From contig NZ_JADEVZ010000012.1 of assembly GCF_015207875.1 (NCBI RefSeq), positions 24,403-88,402 of the forward strand: a stretch of 64,000 nt of DNA. Reading direction: 5' to 3'. The DNA comes from Dolichospermum sp. LEGE 00240 (GTDB lineage Bacteria > Cyanobacteriota > Cyanobacteriia > Cyanobacteriales > Nostocaceae). The stretch's first letter is position 1, and every line of letters begins with the position of its first letter. A program made the position numbers and the translations under genes. This document shows, piece by piece, positions 19,221-28,043 of this stretch. Below the pieces are notes generated by a model that did no database searches, was not told the origin of the DNA, and saw nothing but the letters and a program-made list of their open reading frames with translations.

Positions 19221-19631
19221 ATGCCTAAACAGAAAAAAATTGAACCCCTCGTTGGCGAAGAACTGCTCAAAAAAGTTAAAGAGCTAGAAGCCATCAGCAA
19301 AGACGACAAAGCTAAACAGTGTGGCTACTATACCGTTACCAAAAATGGTATAGAGCGCGTCAATATGATGAAATTCTTGAATGCCCTAATTGATGCGGAG
19401 GGTATTCAGTTGGATAGTTCACCTAGTGCTAATGGACGTGGTGGACGCAGTGCCAGCTATAGAATTAGTGTCCAACAAAATGGCAATTTATTAATCGGTG
19501 CAGCTTACACAAAACAGATGAATCTTCAGCCCGGTGATGAGTTTGTCATTACTTTAGGGAAAAAACATATTCGACTGCGGCAAGTAGATTTGGAATCCAC
19601 AGAAGATGCCGAAGTAGAAGCTACAGCTTAA
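19221..19631 (+). CDS. calA: Cyanobacterial AbrB-type regulator (CalA/cyAbrB1-like)
   Basis: Cyanobacterial AbrB proteins carry a C-terminal AbrB-like DNA-binding domain and act as global regulators, for example of hydrogenase, carbon and nitrogen genes. The sequence matches the cyAbrB pattern: EELLKKVKELE, AKQCGYYTVTKNGIERVN, ASYRISVQQNGNLLIGAAYTKQMNLQPGDEFVITLGKKHIRLR. The frame is open from a TTG at 19185, but ATG at 19221 gives MPKQKKIEPLVGEE, which fits the family start (136 aa). It is transcribed alone, and a MITE lies 98 bases downstream. Confidence 0.88.
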   Translation: MPKQKKIEPLVGEELLKKVKELEAISKDDKAKQCGYYTVTKNGIERVNMMKFLNALIDAEGIQLDSSPSANGRGGRSASYRISVQQNGNLLIGAAYTKQMNLQPGDEFVITLGKKHIRLRQVDLESTEDAEVEATA

Positions 19632-19729
19632 TGAATATTCATTAGTTAGTTGTAGGTTGTCAGTTGTCAGTGGTTGCGTTTTAACCCTGACTGCTGAATA
19701 ACTGACTGATTACCAAAATTAACACACTA

Positions 19730-19834
19730 AGTAGGTTGACGTTGAAAATTATCGTTATAGCAAGGCAAGAGTAAAGAAGTTTTCAGCGATTTTACCTTTC
19801 TTTACACAGTTTGGTTTTATTGTGTTCACCTACT
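19730..19834 (+). mobile_element. AGTAGGT-type MITE, complete copy (105 bp)
   Basis: Starts AGTAGGTTGACGTTGAAAA and ends TTGTGTTCACCTACT, with TA on both sides (19728-19729 and 19835-19836). The 8-bp ends are inverted repeats with one mismatch. It has no coding capacity. Same family as 53127-53471, 55542-55661 (inverted) and 57673-57791. Confidence 0.88.
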
Positions 19835-19923
19835 TAGGCAACAGGTAATAGTGATAAATCCTGATTCCTATGCCTTGCAAAAAACTGGTATGGCTAATGT
19901 CACGCTATCAGCCAACCCCACAT

Positions 19924-19948
19924 AAAAAAGGCTGCTGAATTCAGCAAC
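19924..19948 (-). terminator. Rho-independent terminator of the DUF1830 gene
   Basis: Read on the minus strand: a perfect TGCTGAATTCAGCA palindrome (19933-19946), extended by one more pair, then a run of T. It lies about 25 bases after the DUF1830 stop codon. Confidence 0.8.
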
Positions 19949-19973
19949 CCCAATATTGAGCAACATTGTGTTT

Positions 19974-20369
19974 TTAATCAATAGATGCCAATTTAACCGG
20001 TTGTAAAGATTTTGTCGTATCTACAATTTTTTTATTAATTTCCGACTTAATCGGATGACTACTACTAGAATTTATCTCTGGAGATAAGTTGTCTTGTCTC
20101 TCATCATAGCTAGGTTCATGGATGATCAGGCGATCGCACGGAATTGTATCTGATATAATCGCACTTGCCATCATCCCAGTATGAACTTCCATTTGTGCTT
20201 CTGGAGGAACTTCAAACACCAGCCTTTGTCCAGGAAAGACAACCCTTTCAAAGTACCAGTTAGGAATATTGGAGATACGCGCCACCTGGATTTTACTCGT
20301 GGCATTGACGTAGCAGCAGAGAATTTTCCCCGAATGCTCCGGTGGTAGAGGATCTAATATCTGAGCCAT
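19974..20369 (-). CDS. DUF1830 family protein
   Basis: A short cyanobacterial protein of unknown function. The conserved core is present: ILCCYVNATSKIQVARISNIPNWYFERVVFPGQRLVFEVPPEAQMEVHTG. A variable Ser/Asn/Lys-rich tail of about 50 residues follows. The frame opens with GTG at 20396. The ATG at 20369 gives MAQILDPLPPEHSG, closer to how family members begin. No signal peptide or membrane segment is seen. It is a single gene with its own terminator. Confidence 0.82.
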   Translation of the reverse strand: MAQILDPLPPEHSGKILCCYVNATSKIQVARISNIPNWYFERVVFPGQRLVFEVPPEAQMEVHTGMMASAIISDTIPCDRLIIHEPSYDERQDNLSPEINSSSSHPIKSEINKKIVDTTKSLQPVKLASID

Positions 20370-20396
20370 AACTGCTGAAGAGCTTATTTGCTCCAC

Positions 20397-20948
20397 AATT
20401 TTACATTACATCAGTAAAGCTAACACCCGATGATCCCCGGTTACTGTAACTGCGACTACCAACTGCAAGTTTCTGCATTATTTCTATCTAAAGATATATA
20501 GAGATTATAAAATTTTTGTAAATAAATCTGTATTTACTTAATAAAATAGACGATAAAGGAGAATCTCCATTGTTATATCCGCTAGAATCTCCGTAAATCC
20601 TTTACAGCCAAGAATTTCCCCCCTTTACGCCAAGATTTATCATCCCTGGTAAGTTGAATTATTTCTTGCATCTATCTTCGGAGTTACCACGAAAAATCAT
20701 CGCTAAATTCATAAACTCGATGTTATGGTAAATGTATATGAAAATTTCGTTCATAAATCCCATCTATATATAACAAGCAAATTTTATGCAGTGCAGTTTT
20801 CACATTCACTTTGATCACTAACGGCAAAAGTTTTTGCATAGCACAAAACAACTGAAATGTCAAAAATAATGCTAGTCCAGTCAGAAGCAAATTCACAATT
20901 CCTCTAGTCTTTTTCTCAACTACGGCAAGCATTACAGTTAAACCACGT
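20397..20948. other. Long AT-rich intergenic region
   Basis: 552 bases between the divergent DUF1830 and radical SAM genes. A hydrophobic 69-codon frame on the minus strand (20723-20932) has no recognisable family and no good ribosome-binding site, so I do not call it. No tandem repeat or MITE end is seen. The leaders of both neighbours must lie here. Confidence 0.4.
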
Positions 20949-22523
20949 ATGAACGCAACTAAAATCCTCTACGTTCGCCTTCCTTGTAACCCCATCTTTC
21001 CCATTGGGGTTGTCTATCTCTCAGATCACGTCCACAAATTATTTCCCCATGCCGAACAGCGGATTTTTGACTTAGGCACAGTCCCCCCCCTAGATTATGC
21101 TTCCGCCCTAGACCGATGTATTGATGAGTTTCAACCCACACTCCTAGTCTTCTCCTGGCGAGATATTCAAATTTACGCTCCAGTGGGTGGACGGGGCGGC
21201 AATCCTCTCCAAAACGCCTTTGAATTTTACTACGCAAAAAACCCGGTTATAAAATTGCGTGGTGCTTTGGGCGGGTTGAGAATTTTTATTGCTTATTATG
21301 TAGAATTATGGCGGAATTTGGGACTAGTTAAACGGGGTTTAAAACGCGCCCAAAAATATCAATCTCAAGCCCGTGTAGTCTTAGGTGGTGGTGCAGTTAG
21401 CGTATTTTATGAACAGTTGGGTAAAAGCTTACCGCCCGGAACAATTATTTCCGTCGGCGAAGGAGAAACCCTACTCACAAAACTACTCAAGGGTGAAGAT
21501 TTTCAGGATGAACGCTGTTATGTAGTGGGAGAAAATCAACCACGTCAACGGTTAATTCATGAACAACCCACACCCTTAGAGAAAACAGTTTGTAATTACG
21601 ATTACATCGAAACCATTTGGCCGGAATTTAATTATTACCTGCAAGAACAGGACTTTTATATTGGTGTCCAAACCAAACGCGGTTGTCCCCATAATTGCTG
21701 TTACTGTGTTTATACAGTAGTGGAAGGTAAACAAGTCCGCATTAACCCTAGTGACGAAGTTGTAGCGGAAATCCGAGCATTGTATAACCGGGGTATTCGC
21801 AACTTTTGGTTTACAGATGCTCAATTTATCCCCGCCCGGAAATTTATTGATGATGCTGTAGAACTTCTCCAGAAAATCGTTGATTCGGGAATGTCGGATA
21901 TCCATTGGGCAGCATACATCAGAGCCGACAACTTAACACCCCAATTGTGTGAGTTGATGGTAAAAACAGGCATGAATTATTTTGAAATTGGGATTACCAG
22001 CGGTTCTCAAGAACTGGTTCGCAAAATGCGAATGGGTTATAACTTGCGGACTGTTTTACAAAATTGTCGTGATTTAAAATCCGCCGGTTTCAATGATGTA
22101 GTTTCTGTTAACTACTCCTTTAATGTGATTGATGAACGTCCTGAAACTATTCGTCAAACTATTGCGTATCACCGCGAACTAGAACGGATTTTTGGGGTGG
22201 ATAAAGTTGAACCTGCTATTTTCTTCATTGGACTCCAACCCCATACCCATTTAGAAGAATATGCCTTTAAAGAGGGTATTCTTAAACCTGGTTATGATCC
22301 GATGAGTTTAATGCCTTGGACAGCCAAAAAACTCCTCTGGAATCCTGAACCATTAGGTTCTTTCTTTGGTGAGGTTTGTTTACAAGCTTGGCGACAAAAT
22401 CCCAATGACTTCGGACGGGAAGTGATGAATATTTTAGAAGCCAAATTGGGTTGTGCTGATTTAGAAGATGCCCTTTCTGCACCGATAGAAAAACCAGAGA
22501 AACAGTTAGCAAGCGTATCTTAA
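20949..22523 (+). CDS. B12-domain radical SAM protein (photosystem II high-light acclimation type)
   Basis: The N-terminal half is a B12-binding-like domain (LPCNPIFPIGVVYLSDHVHKLFP, then VVLGGGAVSVFYEQLG). The C-terminal half is a radical SAM barrel with the 4Fe-4S motif CPHNCCYC (Cys-x3-Cys-x2-Cys, about residues 241-248), then IRNFWFTDAQFIP and GMNYFEIGITSGSQELVRKMR. From memory the family is annotated as a photosystem II high-light acclimation radical SAM protein. The substrate is not known to me. 524 aa. It is followed by a hairpin repeat rather than a partner gene. Confidence 0.85.
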   Translation: MNATKILYVRLPCNPIFPIGVVYLSDHVHKLFPHAEQRIFDLGTVPPLDYASALDRCIDEFQPTLLVFSWRDIQIYAPVGGRGGNPLQNAFEFYYAKNPVIKLRGALGGLRIFIAYYVELWRNLGLVKRGLKRAQKYQSQARVVLGGGAVSVFYEQLGKSLPPGTIISVGEGETLLTKLLKGEDFQDERCYVVGENQPRQRLIHEQPTPLEKTVCNYDYIETIWPEFNYYLQEQDFYIGVQTKRGCPHNCCYCVYTVVEGKQVRINPSDEVVAEIRALYNRGIRNFWFTDAQFIPARKFIDDAVELLQKIVDSGMSDIHWAAYIRADNLTPQLCELMVKTGMNYFEIGITSGSQELVRKMRMGYNLRTVLQNCRDLKSAGFNDVVSVNYSFNVIDERPETIRQTIAYHRELERIFGVDKVEPAIFFIGLQPHTHLEEYAFKEGILKPGYDPMSLMPWTAKKLLWNPEPLGSFFGEVCLQAWRQNPNDFGREVMNILEAKLGCADLEDALSAPIEKPEKQLASVS

Positions 22524-22526
22524 AAC

Positions 22527-22661
22527 TCCTGGCGATTAGCCCAGGTGATTAGAAATCACGGCTACACAAACAAAGTCCGCCTGCGCGGACTAATTAAAAA
22601 TTAAGATATTGAACCCACGCAGGTGGGTTTCGCCTGTGTAGACGCGGTTTCTAACCGCCGT
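22527..22661. repeat. Interspersed double-hairpin repeat, copy 2
   Basis: Same family as 8527-8671. The order is GGCGATTAG..., CGGCTACACAAACAAAGTCC, a GTCCGC/GCGGAC hairpin, ACCCACGCAGGTGGGT and GTAGACGCGGTTTCTAACCG. It fills the space between the radical SAM and DICT genes. Confidence 0.8.
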
Positions 22662-22687
22662 ATTATCTGAAATCCCCAATTAATTCC

Positions 22688-24088
22688 ATGTTACAAGGTT
22701 CAATTCTCCAACAGTTAGAAGCATCTCACCGCCATAGTGCTAGACCTATTCATTTTGGCGTGTACTATAAAAATACCTTAGTGTCCCTCTGCCATGCGTT
22801 GGAAGATCATATTTTAACTAAAGATAATGATCCTTTGGTGATTACTGCTTTCCAACAGGGTAAATGGTATCTGGAAGAAGCTCAAAGATACGCAGATATC
22901 GCCCAACACAGCCGGGAAATTGTCATTATGGCAACGGCTGATGCTGGTTTTGCTGAACATCCGACCGGTCAATTACCTAACATTGATTTAGTGGGACTGG
23001 CCGCTGATGATCCTGTGGCGCAGGAGTGGCACTTGATTATTTTAGCTCCTGACTACACAGCTATGGTAATTTGTCAAGAGTTATCTGAAGCTGACTATGG
23101 GAAAGATGGATTACCAACTTGCGATTTAGAGCGTAAATTCTATGGTTTATGGACATTTGAACCGGAATTGGTGGAGGAAACGGCAGAGTTAGCGATCGCT
23201 CACATTCACGACTATCATCCTGAACTAGCGCTCAAACTGAGTCAATATAAACAAGCAATTCACCCAGCTATCTGTCCGGGGGAAGAAGTAGCTACCGTTG
23301 TCTCTCGTGTTGTTGATTACCTCAAAACCGGACAAGGTAACTTACCTGTGATCACCGCATCCCACCAAAAATTTCTAGATCGTAACTTGGTATCTAACGA
23401 AATTCAGGCATTTTTGCGGATGGCACAATTGATTGATCTAGCAGATAGCCGTAACCCTGTCGCCGCCTCAGAAGTAGCATCTCTCGCCGAAACAATGGGG
23501 CAATTATTGGATTTACCTGCATGGCAAATTAAAAGATTACGCCTAGCTGCTTTATTGCATCGCTTAGACCCACTGCAAAAAGCCGAAAGCCTGATTAGTC
23601 CTACTCATATAACAACAGCCTATCAAGAACAATCTCCCAGTTGTCCTCTGGCTTGTCCCCTCGTCCCAGGAGCGCAAGCATTACGAATCATGCCACGACT
23701 ACGAGCCATCGCCCAAATTATTACTCACCAAAGCGAATGGTGGAATGGTACAGGCGAACCCGCCGGTTTAGCTGGTGATGATATTCCCTTAGAATCACGA
23801 ATTTTGTCATTGGTAGCACAATTTCAGTTACAGGTCAATCAGTATAAATACTCCGGCAAAGCAGGCCCAGGGATATTTGCTCAAGCTTTAGATCAGTGCC
23901 GAAAACAACAATCTACCCGCTTTGATCCGAAACTTGTAGATACATTAACTTTATTAGTGATGGGTTTACAACAGGGGCTTGATTTACCGATAATGACACC
24001 CAAGGTCAGCAGCGGTTTATGGTTACTTGACTCCCGTTGGGATACCGATAGCAAAAGTAGTGAGCATATTTCAGTGTACAGCAAATGA
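22688..24088 (+). CDS. DICT sensory domain protein with degenerate HD-GYP domain
   Basis: The N-terminal half (about residues 1-200) matches the DICT sensory domain found in cyanobacterial signalling proteins. The C-terminal half resembles an HD-GYP phosphodiesterase but its key residues are altered. The HD pair reads LLHRLDP, the HHE position reads THQSEWW, and GYP reads GEP in NGTGEPAGLAGDDIPLESRIL. It is therefore probably a binding or scaffold domain, not a c-di-GMP hydrolase. 466 aa. It overlaps the pentapeptide gene by four bases (ATGA), so the two products likely work together. Confidence 0.82.
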   Translation: MLQGSILQQLEASHRHSARPIHFGVYYKNTLVSLCHALEDHILTKDNDPLVITAFQQGKWYLEEAQRYADIAQHSREIVIMATADAGFAEHPTGQLPNIDLVGLAADDPVAQEWHLIILAPDYTAMVICQELSEADYGKDGLPTCDLERKFYGLWTFEPELVEETAELAIAHIHDYHPELALKLSQYKQAIHPAICPGEEVATVVSRVVDYLKTGQGNLPVITASHQKFLDRNLVSNEIQAFLRMAQLIDLADSRNPVAASEVASLAETMGQLLDLPAWQIKRLRLAALLHRLDPLQKAESLISPTHITTAYQEQSPSCPLACPLVPGAQALRIMPRLRAIAQIITHQSEWWNGTGEPAGLAGDDIPLESRILSLVAQFQLQVNQYKYSGKAGPGIFAQALDQCRKQQSTRFDPKLVDTLTLLVMGLQQGLDLPIMTPKVSSGLWLLDSRWDTDSKSSEHISVYSK

Positions 24089-24738
24089 ATAGAGAAACCA
24101 TTAGATTAGGGCAAAACAAACAACTTCCCGGTGCAAATTTAGAAGATGAGGATCTATCTCACCTAGATTTAAGGAAGATAAATTTAACAGGGGCTAAACT
24201 GGTGGGGACTGACTTCACTGGTTCTCAATTAGAGGGTGGTCATTTTGAAGGTGCAAATTTAATTGGGGCTAATCTGCAAGCAACTGACTTGCGGGCTAAC
24301 TTGATGGGTGCAAACTTGATGCAGGCTAACTTGACAAGTGCGGACTTACGTGGTAGCAACTTACGGGGTAGTAACTTGATGGGAGCAATCCTCGACGATG
24401 CGTGTTTAGCCAGTGCTTTTTTAAGTGGCGCTAATTTGCAGGGGGTGAATTTGCAGAGTGTTGACTTGCGAGGTGCAGATTTACGAGGTGCAAATTTAAC
24501 GGGAGCTAATCTCAAAGGTGCAGATTTAAGCGGTGCAGATTTGCAAGGTGCTGTACTAATTGAAGCGAATCTTGAAGAAGCAGATTTAAGAGCAGCAAAT
24601 TTAGCAGGGGCTAATTTAACCGGAGCTAATTTACTCTGTGCTGAATTAGATGCAGTGAAGTTAAATGGAGCAAATTTAGATCGGGTGTGTTTGCGGGGAA
24701 CAGTTTTAGAAGCTAGTACCGCCGCAGGACGAAATTAA
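24085..24738 (+). CDS. Pentapeptide-repeat protein
   Basis: About 35 consecutive A(D/N)LxX pentapeptides (for example GANLIGANLQATDLRANLMG) from about residue 15 to 205, forming a right-handed quadrilateral beta-helix. 217 aa, no signal peptide or membrane segment, so cytosolic. Such proteins act as protein-binding rods; the partner is unknown. Translation is coupled to the DICT/HD gene. The repetitive DNA produces a long false frame on the opposite strand. Confidence 0.92.
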   Translation: MNRETIRLGQNKQLPGANLEDEDLSHLDLRKINLTGAKLVGTDFTGSQLEGGHFEGANLIGANLQATDLRANLMGANLMQANLTSADLRGSNLRGSNLMGAILDDACLASAFLSGANLQGVNLQSVDLRGADLRGANLTGANLKGADLSGADLQGAVLIEANLEEADLRAANLAGANLTGANLLCAELDAVKLNGANLDRVCLRGTVLEASTAAGRN

Positions 24739-24746
24739 TAATTAGG

Positions 24747-24775
24747 GGGTAGAAACAGCTTGATAATTTCTACCC
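24747..24775. terminator. Hairpin after the pentapeptide gene
   Basis: GGGTAGAAA and TTTCTACCC form a perfect 9-bp stem with an 11-base loop, 8 bases after the stop codon. There is no T-run downstream on the plus strand. It may terminate from either side, as a small minus-strand gene converges here. Confidence 0.55.
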
Positions 24776-24790
24776 ATAACTATCCATATA

Positions 24791-24958
24791 TTACTGTTTG
24801 TCCAAGTCTTCAATAAGTTGATCAACAAAATCCCTCAACCGTTGCTGCCAATCAGGGACGGTTTTAATTTTTTCCCTGACTCCAGGTAAAACCTTAAATT
24901 GCAAGGGTGATTTATCGTAGGCTACTTGATTTTGTGGTTTAAATTTAATCCGAGGCAT
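24791..24958 (-). CDS. Small basic hypothetical protein (55 aa)
   Basis: A complete frame beginning MPRIKFKPQNQVAYDKSPLQ and ending in the acidic helix FVDQLIEDLDKQ. It has no signal peptide, Cys cluster or membrane segment. I do not recognise the family. The size, a basic N-terminus and a predicted helical C-terminus would fit an antitoxin or an IS-associated peptide, but this is speculation. It lies next to a decayed YdcF fragment, so it may itself be a relic. Confidence 0.45.
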   Translation of the reverse strand: MPRIKFKPQNQVAYDKSPLQFKVLPGVREKIKTVPDWQQRLRDFVDQLIEDLDKQ

Positions 24959-25030
24959 TGCCAAATCCTGATATGTCTATAATTCCTGTTAGAATAGCGA
25001 TAGCGTAGGCGCTGCTGCAAGCAGTTCGCC

Positions 25031-25252
25031 TTTAACCAAGTTCCTGTCCCCCAAGCAATTTTTGTGTTGGGTGGTGATGGTAGTCGGATGGAATTTGCCG
25101 CCCAGTTTTGGCAATCTCACAGAAATTTAGATATTTGGATTTCTGATTTTGATTCGGAATTAAATTATAATCGGCTGATTTTTCAAAGGTTTGGTGTTCC
25201 GAATAGTAAATTACGGTTTGATGGCAGAGCGACAGATACAGTAACTTTACAC
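25031..25252 (+). pseudogene. YdcF/DUF218-type gene fragment
   Basis: An internal piece of a YdcF/ElyC-like protein: NQVPVPQAIFVLGGDGSRM (the GG motif of DUF218), FAAQFWQSHRNLDIWISDFD and FQRFGVPNSKLRFDGRATDTVT. The N-terminal membrane part and everything after ATDTVT are missing. The frame then runs into unrelated sequence and stops at 25265. Upstream it is joined to a short repeat-like stretch with GCGATAGCGTAGGCGCTGCT. A longer copy is probably elsewhere in the genome. Confidence 0.65.
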
Positions 25253-25267
25253 CGAAAAAAGAATTAA

Positions 25268-25542
25268 CCGCAGATAAAAGAGGATGGACGCAGATAAACG
25301 CAGATAAATTTGTACCTCAGCCGACTAGGAAATGCGGCGTTGCTGGATTAAGGCATGAAAATCAAAAATTCCATGTCTCAAACTCTTACTCTTTGCGCCT
25401 GTGCGCCTCTGCGTGTTAGCGAAGCCTGATAAATTCATACTTTCATTCACCAATGCCGGAAGTGCTATATAGTTTCTTTTGGTTCTCGGATTAGGAAATA
25501 ATGATATTGTTATGAGTGTTATTTCCGAGATTTAATAGTTCA
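25268..25542. other. Repeat-rich spacer before rfbC
   Basis: Contains ACGCAGATAAACGCAGATAAA and, on the other strand sense, TTTGCGCCTGTGCGCCTCTG. These belong to the short GC-periodic repeat type that also turns up inside the coding genes near 34850 and 36870. No gene was found. Confidence 0.5.
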
Positions 25543-26088
25543 ATGAATATTATCTCCACCTCTATTCCTGATATCCTTCTCCTCGAGCCCCAAGTTTTCC
25601 AAGACTCACGGGGCTTTTTCTTAGAGTCCTACAATCAAAAAACATTCACAGAGAAACTGGGAATTACAGCCAACTTTGTCCAGGATAATCACTCAAAATC
25701 TGAATACAATGTGCTACGAGGCTTACATTACCAAATCATCCAACCTCAAGGTAAATTAGTTCGCGCCATTGTTGGTAAAATCTTTGATGTCGCAGTAGAC
25801 ATGAGAAAAAACTCTCCCACCTTTGGACAATGGGTAGGTTACGAACTCAGCGCCGAAAACAAACGCCAATTGTGGATACCAGCAGGATTTGCTCACGGGT
25901 TTCTCGTGCTTTCAGAAACTGCCGAAGTTTTGTATAAAGCTACAGATTATTATACACCAGCAGGCGATCGCGCTATCCTTTGGAAGGACCCAGATTTAGC
26001 TATAGATTGGCCTCTGAAAACACCGCCAATTTTATCAGCTAAAGATAGCAACGCTCCAACTTTCAAAAACGCCGAAGTTTATGAATAA
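25543..26088 (+). CDS. rfbC: dTDP-4-dehydrorhamnose 3,5-epimerase
   Basis: Third enzyme of dTDP-L-rhamnose synthesis. The cupin-fold signatures are clear: QDSRGFFLESYN, FVQDNHSKSEYNVLRGLHYQ, GKIFDVAVDMRKNSPTFGQW, and LWIPAGFAHGFLVLSE with the catalytic His region. The frame is open from 25516, but ATG at 25543 (MNIISTSIPD) gives the usual 181 aa. It overlaps rfbD by 8 bases. rfbB (glucose 4,6-dehydratase) is not in the window. Confidence 0.96.
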   Translation: MNIISTSIPDILLLEPQVFQDSRGFFLESYNQKTFTEKLGITANFVQDNHSKSEYNVLRGLHYQIIQPQGKLVRAIVGKIFDVAVDMRKNSPTFGQWVGYELSAENKRQLWIPAGFAHGFLVLSETAEVLYKATDYYTPAGDRAILWKDPDLAIDWPLKTPPILSAKDSNAPTFKNAEVYE

Positions 26089-26968
26089 ATCAATATTATT
26101 AATAGGTAGTAACGGACAAGTTGGAACAGAACTACAACATACCCTTTCATCCAACTACAAAGTTATAACAGTTGCGCGTCCGCAAATAGACTTAACTCAA
26201 CCGGAAAACTTACGCCAAATCATCAGAGAAACCCAACCCGAAATAATTATCAATGCCGCTGCTTACACCGCAGTAGACAAAGCCGAAAGTGAACCAGACA
26301 TTGCTCACATAATTAATACTATAGCCCCCCAAGTTATTGCTGAAGAAACTCAAAAATTAGGAAATTTCTTAATTCACATTTCCACAGATTACGTATTTGA
26401 TGGTAACAGTAATTATCCCTATCAAGAAAACAAGATTACCAATCCATTGAGCGTATATGGACAAACAAAATTAGCCGGAGAAATAGCAATTCAAAATATT
26501 TGCCCTCAACATATAATTCTCCGTACAGCCTGGGTTTATGGAACTTATGGAAAAAGCAACTTCGTTAAAACCATGTTACGACTAGGTATTGAAAGACCAG
26601 AAGTTAGAGTAGTTGCCGATCAAATTGGTAGTCCTACATGGGCGCGAAATATAGCCTTAGCAATTACCCAAATCATCCCCCAATTAACATTAGAAACTGC
26701 GGGAATTTATCACTATACAAATAGTGGTGTAGCCAGTTGGTATGACTTCGCCATAGCTATCTTTGAAGAAGCAGAAAAACTCGGTTTCCCCCTCACCATC
26801 AAAAATATTATCCCCATTACCACTCCCGAATATCCTACACCAGCACAACGTCCTGCTTATTCTGTCTTAGCTTGTGAGAAAATATCCAAAGTCTTGGGAA
26901 CTTATTCTCCTCATTGGCGACAAGGACTCAGATTAATGTTAAAAGAATTACAAGAAAAATCTCTATGA
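26081..26968 (+). CDS. rfbD: dTDP-4-dehydrorhamnose reductase
   Basis: Final NAD(P)H-dependent step of dTDP-L-rhamnose synthesis. The sequence has the Rossmann loop IGSNGQVGTEL (about residues 8-18), NAAAYTAVDKAE, HISTDYVFDG, NPLSVYGQTKLAGE with the Tyr-Lys pair, LRTAWVYG and VADQIGSPTW. 295 aa is normal. It overlaps both neighbours (8 bases with rfbC, ATGA with rfbA), so the three genes are a tightly coupled operon. Confidence 0.96.
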   Translation: MNKSILLIGSNGQVGTELQHTLSSNYKVITVARPQIDLTQPENLRQIIRETQPEIIINAAAYTAVDKAESEPDIAHIINTIAPQVIAEETQKLGNFLIHISTDYVFDGNSNYPYQENKITNPLSVYGQTKLAGEIAIQNICPQHIILRTAWVYGTYGKSNFVKTMLRLGIERPEVRVVADQIGSPTWARNIALAITQIIPQLTLETAGIYHYTNSGVASWYDFAIAIFEEAEKLGFPLTIKNIIPITTPEYPTPAQRPAYSVLACEKISKVLGTYSPHWRQGLRLMLKELQEKSL

Positions 26969-28041
26969 AAGCCCTAATTTTATCCGGTGGAAAAGGTACT
27001 CGTTTACGCCCATTAACTTATACAGGAGCAAAACAACTTGTATCGGTTGCCAACAAACCAATTTTATGGTACGGCATTGAAGAAATGGCTACAGCCGGGA
27101 TTACTGATATTGGTATCATTATCAGCCCAGAAACCGGGGAAGAAGTCAAGAGTAAAACCGGAAATGGCGAAAAGTTCGGCGTTAATATTACCTATATTCT
27201 CCAAGAAAAACCGGCAGGATTAGCCCAAGCTGTCCAGGTTGCCCGTCCTTTTTTAAAAGATTCACCCTTTGCCATGTATTTGGGTGATAACCTGATTCAA
27301 CAAGGGGATTTGAGTTCATTTTTAGATAAATTTACTCAACAACAACCAGATGCTTTAATTCTATTGCGGGAAGTCACAAATCCTAGTGCTTTTGGAGTAG
27401 CAAAGGTAGATGAAAAAGGCAGAGTATTACAGTTAATTGAAAAGCCAAAAATTCCTCCTTCAAATTTAGCATTAGTGGGGGTTTATTTCTTTTCACCAGT
27501 TATCCATGAGGCGATTTCTCTGATTAAACCTTCAGCTAGAGGAGAATTAGAAATTACTGATGCAATTCAATGTTTAATAGATCAAGAAAAAGAAGTTTTA
27601 GCCTGTAATCTTGACGGTTGGTGGTTAGATACAGGTAAAAAAGATGATTTATTAGAAGCTAACCGTCTCATTCTTGATACCTATTTAACAAAATCAATTC
27701 TGAGTGATATTGACTCTACAACTCAGATTACTGGAAGAGTAGAAATTGGTGTTGAATCTAAAATTATCAACTGTACAATTCGCGGACCTGTGATCATTGG
27801 CAACAACTGTTATTTAGAAAACTGTTTTATCGGTCCTTATAGTAGTATTGCCGATAATTCAACACTGATAGAAACAGATTTAGAACACAGCGTTGTCTTA
27901 GAAGGGGCTAAAATCACTGGCATTCAACAACGAATTATTGATAGCCTCATTGGACAACGCGCCCAATTAAGTATTGCCCCCCGTCGTCCTAAAGCATTAC
28001 GCTTTTTAATTGGTGATGATTCGCAAATTGAATTGACTTGA
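26965..28041 (+). CDS. rfbA: Glucose-1-phosphate thymidylyltransferase, long form with beta-helix tail
   Basis: Makes dTDP-glucose from dTTP and glucose-1-phosphate. Motifs: MKALILSGGKGTRLRPLT (nucleotide-binding loop), KQLVSVANKPILWYGIE, AMYLGDNLI and EKPKIPPSNLALVGVYFF. The 358-aa length and the hexapeptide-rich C-terminus (from about residue 245) mark the StrD-like long form rather than the roughly 290-aa RmlA. Some long forms serve other sugar pathways, but the operon context favours rhamnose. ATG at 26965 overlaps the rfbD stop. An upstream in-frame start at 26914 would lie deep inside rfbD. Confidence 0.93.
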   Translation: MKALILSGGKGTRLRPLTYTGAKQLVSVANKPILWYGIEEMATAGITDIGIIISPETGEEVKSKTGNGEKFGVNITYILQEKPAGLAQAVQVARPFLKDSPFAMYLGDNLIQQGDLSSFLDKFTQQQPDALILLREVTNPSAFGVAKVDEKGRVLQLIEKPKIPPSNLALVGVYFFSPVIHEAISLIKPSARGELEITDAIQCLIDQEKEVLACNLDGWWLDTGKKDDLLEANRLILDTYLTKSILSDIDSTTQITGRVEIGVESKIINCTIRGPVIIGNNCYLENCFIGPYSSIADNSTLIETDLEHSVVLEGAKITGIQQRIIDSLIGQRAQLSIAPRRPKALRFLIGDDSQIELT

Positions 28042-28043
28042 AT

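Noticed and set aside
20723..20932. 69-codon hydrophobic minus-strand frame
   Set aside because: No ribosome-binding site, no recognised family and atypical AT-rich composition; kept only as a note.
24240..24515. 91-codon minus-strand frame across the pentapeptide gene
   Set aside because: A shadow of the repetitive A(D/N)LxX coding sequence on the other strand.
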